Of a stretch of DNA of 64,000 nucleotides, positions 27,451 to 35,077 are shown piece after piece. The notes below the pieces were generated by a model. That model had not been told where the DNA came from, did no database searches, and worked only from the letters and a program-made list of their open reading frames with translations. Location: contig OZ245840.1 in NCBI GenBank assembly GCA_965228775.1, positions 2,356,001 through 2,420,000 on the forward strand. Reading direction: 5' to 3'. Each line of letters begins with the position of its first letter. Position 1 is the stretch's first letter. The translations under genes and the position numbers were made by a program. This stretch comes from JANQMY01 sp965228775 (lineage in GTDB: Bacteria > Pseudomonadota > Alphaproteobacteria > JANQMY01).

Positions 27451-30069
27451 TTAGTCCCTCTCACCCCGCTGCAACAAACCCGTCAGGCCTGTGACAACCA
27501 CGGTTGTCAGAACCCACCCAAACAAGACCTGGAACCAGTAAACCCACTGCAGACGTCCACCCTCAACAACCCAATCGACAAGGGTAAAAAATCCATCTCG
27601 GATCGCCAGCAAAAATGGGGTCATCAACGAGATAAGTGGATCCACGATAGGTCGGCTATATGCGAAAACCGGCTGCACGTATGATCGGGCATATGGCCAG
27701 CCCCATTCGATATATGGCCGCAGAAAAGCGGGGATGCCTATACTGAACTTTGTCTCCGGGCAAAGATCGCTAGCAGACACCGCGCCCCAAGGGCGCCATT
27801 TGCTCGTTTGCCCAAACTCCATCAACGGCACGAACGCGTCGAGCGAATAGACATAGGCATTGAACTCTTCATAACTCGGGTAGGAATTCTTGTTTTCTAG
27901 GACTGCTTCGATTTCCTTCAATCGTCTCTGTATCTCGGGATCTTTTTTTTTCGATACGTCCTGATTATCACTGGCTGTGTCGCCGTTCGTCGGCTCTATT
28001 CTAGCCGTTCTGCATGTGACGTCGTAGCGTTCGAGTACCAACGGATTGTCTGGGACCATGCGACCACTCTCGTGGGCAGCATGATAAAACGGCACTGCTG
28101 CTAGCCAAATGGCAAGGGCCCAAACGAAAGCGCGAAAGGGCTTGAAGCCGTACCCCGCAAGCGCGTTAAAAAGCGAATAGAAAGGTTTCAGAAACCAACT
28201 GGTTTCCGTCGACCACGTCCAAAGCTTCTCGCGGTCATGACGGATGAGGCGTGCATCGCGGGTATGCCCTGCAGCCTGAAGTACTTTTGCACATTGTGTA
28301 TGGGGTTGCGGACGGAAGCGTCGGTATCTATGCCACCAGTTTGCAAACCTAAGGTCCAGCCATGCCCGCCTCATCTCAAAAGAGGTGTCTACGGCTCTGT
28401 CTGAAAAATCATCCGCAAATCGTTCGTACACAAATCCGTCTAGGGAAAGGTGTCCCTTCTTAGGCCAAGACGGAAAGTAAGGTCGCCATCCGAAAAACCA
28501 AGCCCATCTCTTCAGAGTTCTAAAGGGAGGCCAACGCCAAGCACCACGGTCTGCAAGAGCACCAACGTTCGCCCCTCTTAGATCTAATTCGGTATTGCCC
28601 CATTTGATCAATCCAAGAAAGAGCACTCCACTTATGGTAGCTGAATTCAGATCGGCCAAAACTCGTTTCTCACCAAGAAGAAAGCTACTCAAGTTTTGCA
28701 AGACGGTCTTCTCAAGATCGAACTGAGCCTCGTTGATCGTCAGGTGGCCACCAACTCGTGCCCGAAAAAAATCAAGGCCACCGACTATACGAAATCCTTC
28801 AGACAAGAAAACATCAGCTGCTATCACTGCAGATTGGAAACGCAGAGCTGTTCGGCTTTTATTGCGAAACTTTCCTTCGACGCATGCAAGTTGTCCACCA
28901 ATCGTCGCCCCAGCGAAGTTCACTTCGCCAATTGACTCAAAGCCTTCACGCAAGAACACATCAGCCGCGATCTTTATACCACCGCAATTGATTGCGGTCC
29001 GCTTGTCATGCTGAAAGCTAGCTTTGCAACAATCGAATGCCCCCCCAACAGTTGCCCCGATAAAATTGACTTCTCCAATAGCTTGGAAACCATACCGTAG
29101 GAATACAGAAGCCCCTATCTTCGCGCCGTTGCAACTAAGCGCTGTTCCATCTTCATTTAGGAATTTCCCACCATCGCACGCAAACCGTCCTTTTATGGTT
29201 GCCGCACCAAAATTGACCTCACCGTTTGCAACAAAATCACGCCGCAATAAGACCGATGTTCCAAATTGAGCGGCTCTGCATATCAAAGCAAATGCGCCAT
29301 TTTTTGATTCGTTAAGCTTGGCGTTGTCTAATCTCAATAAGCCTTCGACTTTTGCCCCACTAAGATCGACACTGTTGTCGATTTTCGATTTTGTGAGGGA
29401 GAGCTCTCTATCTATGTGAGCGTTTTCCCCATCAATCGAATGGATCTCACTATTGTCAAAACATACACGATCGAGTTTTGCATCTACCAATATTATTGGA
29501 TCGGGAAACTTGCAGTTGGTCATCCAGATCGGTTTTTCGAATCGCAATGCGGTCAGATCGAGTGGTCCATCGGTAATCGTACAGTCTTTCAGCAATGCTC
29601 CCTTGTTGGAGATCTCAAACGGTTCTTCGTCGAATGTTAGAGGCGTATGTTCCGGATCGTCCAGCATATCCCGAATGATGCTGGCGCGGATTGTTCTGTC
29701 TCTAGGCGGAGTATCTCCGCCATCTCCGTTATCACCTTCTACAGCATCATCCAGGTCAGATTTGTCACCATCAGTCTTATGATCCTTCAACCAAGACCGG
29801 TGCCAAGAGGGCGACCAGGTGGCGCCGACGCGCCAGGCGGCGATGAGGCTGCGGGCTTTAAGACGGTCGTCAGGGCTTAAGGGACGTTGAGGCGCGTCTT
29901 GCTGATCACCCGGCATTGAATGTGGTTCGGAAAACGCGTCTATGCCGGTTGTGCCAGACGCGTCTGTTGGCGCCACCTCATCCGCATCGCTTTCCTCTGG
30001 AGCGTCTGCCCCTTGCCCCGCACCCTGGTCGTCAGAACGGTTTCTGCGCCAAAACAGCTTTCGCGCCAT
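27451..30069 (-). CDS. Large beta-helix (pentapeptide-like repeat) membrane protein
   Basis: An 872-residue protein. The N-terminal 130 residues are acidic and low-complexity. Residues about 150-450 are a right-handed beta-helix: coils built from pentapeptide-like units, with a roughly 50-residue super-repeat (GASVFLRYGFQAIGEVNFIG, and close variants ADVFLREGFESIGEVNFAG, ADVFLSEGFRIVGGLDFFR). The last 250 residues hold two membrane segments (ALAIWLAAVPFYHAA and VLTTVVVTGLTGLL). The ATG at 30069 has GGGGGG six bases upstream. It resembles proteins sometimes labelled membrane-associated oxidoreductases, but no catalytic motif is visible. Function unknown; a scaffold or channel-like role is speculation. 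Confidence 0.65.
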   Translation of the reverse strand: MARKLFWRRNRSDDQGAGQGADAPEESDADEVAPTDASGTTGIDAFSEPHSMPGDQQDAPQRPLSPDDRLKARSLIAAWRVGATWSPSWHRSWLKDHKTDGDKSDLDDAVEGDNGDGGDTPPRDRTIRASIIRDMLDDPEHTPLTFDEEPFEISNKGALLKDCTITDGPLDLTALRFEKPIWMTNCKFPDPIILVDAKLDRVCFDNSEIHSIDGENAHIDRELSLTKSKIDNSVDLSGAKVEGLLRLDNAKLNESKNGAFALICRAAQFGTSVLLRRDFVANGEVNFGAATIKGRFACDGGKFLNEDGTALSCNGAKIGASVFLRYGFQAIGEVNFIGATVGGAFDCCKASFQHDKRTAINCGGIKIAADVFLREGFESIGEVNFAGATIGGQLACVEGKFRNKSRTALRFQSAVIAADVFLSEGFRIVGGLDFFRARVGGHLTINEAQFDLEKTVLQNLSSFLLGEKRVLADLNSATISGVLFLGLIKWGNTELDLRGANVGALADRGAWRWPPFRTLKRWAWFFGWRPYFPSWPKKGHLSLDGFVYERFADDFSDRAVDTSFEMRRAWLDLRFANWWHRYRRFRPQPHTQCAKVLQAAGHTRDARLIRHDREKLWTWSTETSWFLKPFYSLFNALAGYGFKPFRAFVWALAIWLAAVPFYHAAHESGRMVPDNPLVLERYDVTCRTARIEPTNGDTASDNQDVSKKKDPEIQRRLKEIEAVLENKNSYPSYEEFNAYVYSLDAFVPLMEFGQTSKWRPWGAVSASDLCPETKFSIGIPAFLRPYIEWGWPYARSYVQPVFAYSRPIVDPLISLMTPFLLAIRDGFFTLVDWVVEGGRLQWVYWFQVLFGWVLTTVVVTGLTGLLQRGERD

Positions 30070-30197
30070 TGCATCCCCCCGCGCAACTTTGCCTCGCATG
30101 CATCAAACACTAAAGGCATAAGATGCGACAAGAAGAATCCGTGGCGACTTTTTTTATTTTCTTCACGGCAAAGGCGAACAGCGGTTGCAAAAAATCG

Positions 30198-30689
30198 TCA
30201 GTCCGTTGACGAAGCGTTCGGATCATAGTGTTCAACGCTCTCCTGCTCATTGGCGTCATTTCGTGACACGATAGCGACGGCGCGGTTGGTCTTGCTCAAA
30301 TTCACAGGCTGGTGTGGCACATCGGCAGGGATGAACAGAAAATCGCCCGCCTTATTGATCACCGATTTCTTGAGGCCAACGCCGTAGCGGGTTTCAACTT
30401 CGCCCTCCATCACATAGATCGCGGATTCATATCCCTTGTGCACATGAGGGTCGGCTCGGCCGCCCGGCGGGATGATCACCATGTTCATGGAAATGGCCGA
30501 CGCCCCCGCCGTTTCTTCGCTGATACCGACGAAATTCGGCAGGCGTTGCTTGGTCATCACCTCTGCGTCGGGCCGCACGGTCACAACGTCCCGGTCGCTC
30601 ACTTGACCGGTCAGGCGGTCGGGCAAGATGCTGCAACCGGCCAGCAATCCCCCAACTGTCATTGCCATAATCGCGAACCGTCGAGCCAT
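30198..30689 (-). CDS. Cupin-domain lipoprotein
   Basis: A 163-residue lipoprotein: lipobox VGGLLAGC, then a single cupin barrel. Motif 1 is IIPPGGRADPHVHKGYESAIYVMEG (His-x-His plus Glu as metal ligands) and motif 2 is GDFLFIPADVPHQPVN with the last histidine. All four usual metal ligands are present. Cupins range from dioxygenases to sugar isomerases, and an envelope-bound single-domain form has no set role. The ATG at 30687-30689 has GAGGAG seven bases upstream. Promoters for it and the divergent membrane protein share the 110-base gap. Confidence 0.8.
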   Translation of the reverse strand: MARRFAIMAMTVGGLLAGCSILPDRLTGQVSDRDVVTVRPDAEVMTKQRLPNFVGISEETAGASAISMNMVIIPPGGRADPHVHKGYESAIYVMEGEVETRYGVGLKKSVINKAGDFLFIPADVPHQPVNLSKTNRAVAIVSRNDANEQESVEHYDPNASSTD

Positions 30690-30799
30690 CACAATCTCCT
30701 CACCTGATCAGTCTCGCGGCAAACAATGGCATCCGCGTTGCGGCACTGGCAAGGATGGGGCATTCTAAGGCTCATGCCATTCTGAGGGGGAAACGGCAC

Positions 30800-31261
30800 A
30801 TGACCGAAGCGGAGATCGTCGAAGGTCTGGTTGAATCCGTCAGCGCCGTGCTGGCCGTGGTGTCGATCTATTTCACCATCGTGTCGGCCTATATCGCAGC
30901 GCTCTATTATTTTCTGCACCGCGCCCCGTTTTTGCTGAAGACCCTGGCCTTCCTGTTTCTCAGCGGCGCCATGGTGTTTTTGGGCCTTACCACCGTCGCT
31001 CTTGAACGCCTAACCTCCGGATTGCTCACTGCATGGCACGCGCTTGAGAACAAGGTGACGGAAGCACCGCCACCGGATCTTTACTTCGGTTTTGAAGCGT
31101 TCATTCTGGAAGACTATCAAGTCGCCATATGGGCCGGTTGGGCCGTGGCCTTCGGCATTTATTTGGGTCTTCTCTATCTTACATTTCTGCACCGTTGGAC
31201 CGCGCGTGATGCTGATGGCGAACCAGGCAGCGGCCGCACCGGACTGCGTTCGGTCAGATAA
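30800..31261 (+). CDS. Small membrane protein of unknown function
   Basis: No family is recognised. The 153-residue product has three hydrophobic helices (about residues 12-40, 45-68 and 108-133) and short hydrophilic ends. Between the second and third is a loop with an HALENKVTEAPPPD segment. The ATG at 30800 has GAGGGGGAA upstream; an earlier in-frame ATG at 30755 lacks one. It is 84 bases upstream of the DUF1330-like gene on the same strand and may be in its transcript. Confidence 0.6.
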   Translation: MTEAEIVEGLVESVSAVLAVVSIYFTIVSAYIAALYYFLHRAPFLLKTLAFLFLSGAMVFLGLTTVALERLTSGLLTAWHALENKVTEAPPPDLYFGFEAFILEDYQVAIWAGWAVAFGIYLGLLYLTFLHRWTARDADGEPGSGRTGLRSVR

Positions 31262-31345
31262 ATGACGGCCCCTACTTGACGCCGCAACTATTGGCACTAT
31301 ATATGTCAATAGTTGGCAGAACAAGATAAAAGAGGCTGCCCTGTC

Positions 31346-32254
31346 ATGCGCCGAACCGTTCTCATCACATTGGGCGTGTTTGTTGTCGTCATCTTAGTGG
31401 CCATGTTTCGGCAACATCAGTATTACGCGGATGTGCGCCGAAACGATGCGCAAGACCACCAACAAGTCTTCTATGGCGGCGATGCATTTCACGTCCTTAC
31501 CTTGCTGAAATCAAAGGCTGACACCCTATCAGCGCAAGATATCATTGAAGAAGTCAGTGCCTTCAAACGCGCCACTGAAAGTTTAGGCAACGCCCAATGG
31601 GTCTATGCAGGCAAGACAGTGGTGAACGGCCAGGCGTCGGAACAGATTGGACCGGCGAATTGGACCGCGGGCATTTTCGTTCAATATCCGTCGCGTGAGG
31701 CTTACTTGAATGCTGCGTCTTCCGATGCCTATCAAGCAGCTCTGGCCGCGTTCGAAAATCATTACGCACACGGCGCCCGCCGCTCCATGATGCGCAATCT
31801 GTTCCTTCCCCAATTCATGTTGTTCAACCGGCTCTCGCAAGGTTTCGGAAGCTTTGACGGCTATCCATTCGAACCGTCGGACATGACCGATGCACCGGCC
31901 GCGCTGCGCAGTATTGTGGAAAAGCTCCGGGCCGAGGGGGAGCTAGGAACACGCGGCATGGTGGTCTTGAACCTTCAGAAACGGGGTACGCCGGAACAAC
32001 AGGCAGCGGATGCGGAATATGTGGCCCCGATGATCGCGCTCATGGCGCGTCTAGGCTATGGCCCCATGCATCTTGCGGACGCAGAACAGGTGCCCGGCTC
32101 TAAAGATTTCGATGCTATCGCGAATGTCTTTTATCCCGGTACGCTGTATTTCGCAGATTTGATCAGCAGCACATTCTATCAAGAGATTATTGGTGATAAG
32201 CAATTGGGCGATAATCAGTCCATCATCACCGTGCCGATTCTGGACCTTCTTTAA
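31346..32254 (+). CDS. Membrane-anchored protein with two DUF1330-like halves
   Basis: A 302-residue protein with one N-terminal transmembrane helix (TVLITLGVFVVVILVAMF) and an external part that reads as two ferredoxin-like alpha/beta units. The first contains WTAGIFVQYPSREAYLNAAS and the second VLNLQKRGTPEQQAADAEYV, a pattern seen in DUF1330/dimeric-barrel proteins. No catalytic residues can be named. The ATG at 31346 is used; a TTG at 31313 is in frame. It ends 20 bases before the putative selenoprotein gene and is probably co-transcribed with it, so a linked redox or stress role is possible. Confidence 0.6.
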   Translation: MRRTVLITLGVFVVVILVAMFRQHQYYADVRRNDAQDHQQVFYGGDAFHVLTLLKSKADTLSAQDIIEEVSAFKRATESLGNAQWVYAGKTVVNGQASEQIGPANWTAGIFVQYPSREAYLNAASSDAYQAALAAFENHYAHGARRSMMRNLFLPQFMLFNRLSQGFGSFDGYPFEPSDMTDAPAALRSIVEKLRAEGELGTRGMVVLNLQKRGTPEQQAADAEYVAPMIALMARLGYGPMHLADAEQVPGSKDFDAIANVFYPGTLYFADLISSTFYQEIIGDKQLGDNQSIITVPILDLL

Positions 32255-32274
32255 AGACCCCAACGGGAGAAGCC

Positions 32275-33402
32275 ATGCCAAGTGTCGTCGAAGAAATTCC
32301 AAGCGATCTTCAGCCTGCCGCCGATGCAGCGCTCGCCTGGATCAACAAAGAACGTGGCGCCCAGTACAAACTGACAGGCCTGGTTGACCCTGATCCAGAT
32401 TGGCGCCCCGAAAACGGCGAGCCAACGGAACTTGGTCTGGTGCTGTGCGAGAACGACATGTGCGCGCGTGAACAAGTGCGCATTCAAAAACATGGCGACA
32501 CGTTTCAAGTGGCGGCCATTGAGGCGGAAGAGGCGGTAATCCCGCCTCATTTGGACCCGCCGGAAGGCGTTCGCGAAAGCTGGCTGGATGAACAGTTGTC
32601 TAAACACGGCTTCATTGTGGTGGTGTTTTACCGGGGCTTTTGGTGACCGCCCTGCCGCGCCGAGTTACGGGGCTACGCTAAATCCGGTGTTCGCGACGCG
32701 ATCCGCGCCACCGGCGGTGAGATTTTCGCCGTTACCAGTGAACCGCAAAGCCTGGCGTCGGAAGCAGAAGACGGCTGGGGTTTTGATTTCACTTCTATTG
32801 GTGATCCGCACCACGAAATTCTAGGCACGTGCCGCAAACGCGGGTGGCTTGACCTCTTTACCCAGGACGGAACACTGCTCAAACAGGCGCGATCCTGGGC
32901 GGCTCATCCAAAGGGTTATTTTCAGCCCGGCGTGTTGGCGCTCACCAAAGAGGGCCGTGTTCTTTATCGCTGGCGCTGCCGCCCGACGCGCAAGAATGTG
33001 GGCGGGGCAGTGGAACGTCCGACACCGGACTATGTGTGGGAACAAGTTCAAAAACGCCTGGACGGGCCGGCAGAAGACGCCCCACTTGATCACCATGCAG
33101 AGATGGACGTGAAGCCACCGCCCTGGCCGTTCTTCGTCTCTCTATTGCTGGCCCATGGATGGTTCATCAGACCGAAGGTGTTCCCTCTCGGGCGTCCGGA
33201 CGACGCGCAATCCGCCAAGCCGCAGCAGATGATCCCGCGTGTCATCGGGTTCATCGCGCTGTGGCTTGCCGCTTTTGCATTTCTGCCGACACTTTGGGTG
33301 GGCGCGGCTTTGGCCGCCTGGGCCGCTTTCGTATGGCCCGGCATTGCGCGGGTAAACCGCGAATTTCAGAACGTACCCGAAGGCGAACCCGACAGCTTGT
33401 AG
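32275..33402 (+). CDS. Peroxiredoxin-like (AhpC/TSA-type) protein with in-frame TGA at the catalytic position; candidate selenoprotein
   Basis: The reading frame runs from the ATG at 32275 (ribosome site GGGAGAA) to the TAG at 33400-33402 and is interrupted only by a TGA at 32644-32646. Read through, it gives 375 residues: an N-terminal domain (1-110), a thioredoxin-fold AhpC/TSA domain (about 112-270) and one or two C-terminal membrane helices (about 325-360, VIGFIALWLAAFAFLP). The TGA is residue 124, in FYRGFW-U-PPCRAELRGY; relatives have Cys there, in FYRGxWCPxC. The frame after the TGA stays open for 251 codons and keeps family features (DPHHEILG, KEGRVLYRW). Selenocysteine in a UxxC motif fits best; a nonsense mutation from TGC or TGT is the alternative. 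No selenium-insertion genes lie in the window. It probably reduces peroxides or thiols at the membrane. Confidence 0.75.
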
Positions 33403-33411
33403 ACCCTGAAA

Positions 33412-33437
33412 GGCGCATTACGCTTCGCTAATGCGCC
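33412..33437. repeat. Palindromic repeat unit 1 (GGCGCATTA/TAATGCGCC)
   Basis: Nine-base arms GGCGCATTA and TAATGCGCC flank CGCTTCGC. It starts 10 bases after the stop of the selenoprotein candidate and is paired with a second unit 34 bases further on. The GCATTACGCTTCGCTAATGC pattern is a widely scattered bacterial intergenic palindrome (REP-like). It may also protect or end the transcript of the upstream gene. Confidence 0.75.
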
Positions 33438-33471
33438 CTACAGCACGCCTTGCCCAAAACCAACATCGTAG

Positions 33472-33498
33472 GGTGGATTAAGCGAAGCGTAATCCACC
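33472..33498. repeat. Palindromic repeat unit 2 (GGTGGATTA/TAATCCACC)
   Basis: Nine-base arms GGTGGATTA and TAATCCACC flank AGCGAAGCG, preceded by CGTAGG. The loop AGCGAAGCG is the complement of CGCTTCGC in unit 1, so the two units lie in opposite orientation, as in paired REP (BIME-like) elements. It lies between convergent genes, 24 bases from the end of the carotenoid-oxygenase gene. Confidence 0.75.
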
Positions 33499-33521
33499 AC
33501 GACAAATCGGCACCTCACGTT

Positions 33522-34937
33522 CTAAGCGGCCTGAGGAATCCAGTTGCCGTGGAACCCGGCGGGAATGCGTAAGGGCAGTTTGGCCGTGGCCACCGGCCCC
33601 TGATCAATTTCCTTGGCATCGAAAACCAGGAAGCTGCTTTTATCCGATGGCTGATCATAGGCCAGCATGATGATGTAGCCGTCGTCTTCCTCGGTGGCGC
33701 CTTGCCGCGCGGCAAAGACTGGTTCGCCCACCATATGGCCTTCACCAAGATTGTAGGTTTTGCGCGCCCCCGTCTTGGTGTCGTAGTGGATCAGCGTGTC
33801 GAAGGACGCAAACGTCTTCTTCAGCGTACCGACGGCATAGCCGTGGCGATAGGCGCGGGTGCTGTAATCGTCATTGGTCCGGGGGAATTCGCAAGGCAGA
33901 TCGTCAAACTGTTCTTCTTTGATCGCATTGGTGTTGTCTGACAGATCGACCGACCAGCGGCGGAAAGTAGGCACAATGCCATCGCTTTCTTGCACCATCG
34001 TCCCGTCGAGTTTTGGCGCGAATTGCGTCGCGTTAGAACCGGTCACATCCGCATGCAGCATGGTGCCGTCAGTCCATGCATTCATCATGTGGAACATGAA
34101 TTTGTGCTCACAGGTGAACCAGCGCACATCGTCCGCCGTGCCGTTGCGCGGCATAACACCGAAATGCGTGCCTTTATCCGGTTCCCAGGCGAGCATGGGT
34201 TCGCCTTTGAAGGCACGCTCTAGATCCGTGGTCAGCGGGAAGATCGGAAAGATCACATGAGTTTCGGTAACAAAGAAATCATGCACCATGGCCGAATAAG
34301 GCGCTTCGATGAATTCGTTCTTGATCAGGTTGCCATCCTTGTCCGCCACATTATAGCGGATGGCATTGGACCCCGGCCCTTTCGCTGAATAGCCGAAGAA
34401 AACCATTTCGCCCGTATGCACATCAAATTTCGGATGTGCCGTTACGGGCCCGTCAATCTGCCCGCCATAATCCAGCTCGCCCACCGTTTCCAATGTACGG
34501 TGTTTGATTTCCGTCGGCAGCGCCCCTTCCATTAGGGCCAGCATTTTACCGCCGTGCTGGACGATATTGGTGTTCGCCGTGTTGTATTTGAGCTCATTCG
34601 CCCGCGGGTCATTCATCATCGGATTACCGAAGACACCGAACAGCCTTTCGCCCGCTTCCATTTCCGCCACCAGCTTCTCGGAACGGACCCAACGGTTACG
34701 CCACGACACGCGGCCATCTTCAATATGGAAACACTGGATCATGCCGTCGCCGTCGAACCAATGATAGGTGTCTCCCTCGCGGGGCGGGTGAAGCGGGTCC
34801 GGCCCGTTGCGGTAATAGGTCCCCAGCAGATCACGCGGCAGCTCGCCTTCGACAATGAGGTCCGGCGCATCGCATTCGATGCCGGACGGCGCCATAAAGC
34901 CGGTCAGGAAAGGGTCATTGGGAAATGGTTTGGTCAT
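33522..34937 (-). CDS. Carotenoid oxygenase (RPE65/CCD) family protein
   Basis: A 471-residue non-haem iron dioxygenase of the carotenoid-cleavage family, which splits an alkene bond in carotenoids, apocarotenoids or phenylpropenes such as stilbenes. The seven-bladed propeller's four iron-binding histidines are all seen: VTAHPKFD, AMVHDFFV, FMFHMMNAW and AGFHGNW near the C-terminus. Nearby YYRNGPDP and WFDGDGMIQCF are also family marks. I use the ATG at 34935-34937. It is downstream of the TonB receptor gene, beyond a terminator, and has a paralogue at 39001. The substrate is not predictable. Confidence 0.93.
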   Translation of the reverse strand: MTKPFPNDPFLTGFMAPSGIECDAPDLIVEGELPRDLLGTYYRNGPDPLHPPREGDTYHWFDGDGMIQCFHIEDGRVSWRNRWVRSEKLVAEMEAGERLFGVFGNPMMNDPRANELKYNTANTNIVQHGGKMLALMEGALPTEIKHRTLETVGELDYGGQIDGPVTAHPKFDVHTGEMVFFGYSAKGPGSNAIRYNVADKDGNLIKNEFIEAPYSAMVHDFFVTETHVIFPIFPLTTDLERAFKGEPMLAWEPDKGTHFGVMPRNGTADDVRWFTCEHKFMFHMMNAWTDGTMLHADVTGSNATQFAPKLDGTMVQESDGIVPTFRRWSVDLSDNTNAIKEEQFDDLPCEFPRTNDDYSTRAYRHGYAVGTLKKTFASFDTLIHYDTKTGARKTYNLGEGHMVGEPVFAARQGATEEDDGYIIMLAYDQPSDKSSFLVFDAKEIDQGPVATAKLPLRIPAGFHGNWIPQAA

Positions 34938-35003
34938 AGGGACACGTCCTTTGATCACTCTTCGGTCTGAGAAAAAGTTGTTCGATTTGCGGCAAAAACA
35001 AGA

Positions 35004-35032
35004 GGTGGGGCTGACGACGCACCAACCCCACC
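35004..35032 (-). terminator. Intrinsic terminator after the TonB receptor gene
   Basis: Arms GGTGGGG (35004-35010) and CCCCACC (35026-35032) form a seven-base stem with a 15-base loop. On the minus strand the stem is followed by TCTTGTTTTTGCC, a T-rich tract. It sits 45 bases after the receptor stop and 67 bases before the carotenoid-oxygenase ATG, so the two genes are separate transcription units or are linked only by read-through. Confidence 0.75.
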
Positions 35033-35077
35033 ACTGCCGACGCTTTGGTCCGTTTTATTTAGCGTCGATCCACCCCG

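Noticed and set aside
28690..29300. Possible CRISPR or tandem DNA repeat inside the beta-helix gene
   Set aside because: The repeat is seen at the protein level with about 50-residue spacing; DNA copies are diverged and not separated by spacers.
32644..32646. The TGA as an ordinary stop, giving a short 123-residue protein and a separate downstream gene from 32932
   Set aside because: The short form would end one residue before the catalytic site, and the downstream start would discard the first 95 codons of the same conserved domain; read-through or recent mutation explains the data better.
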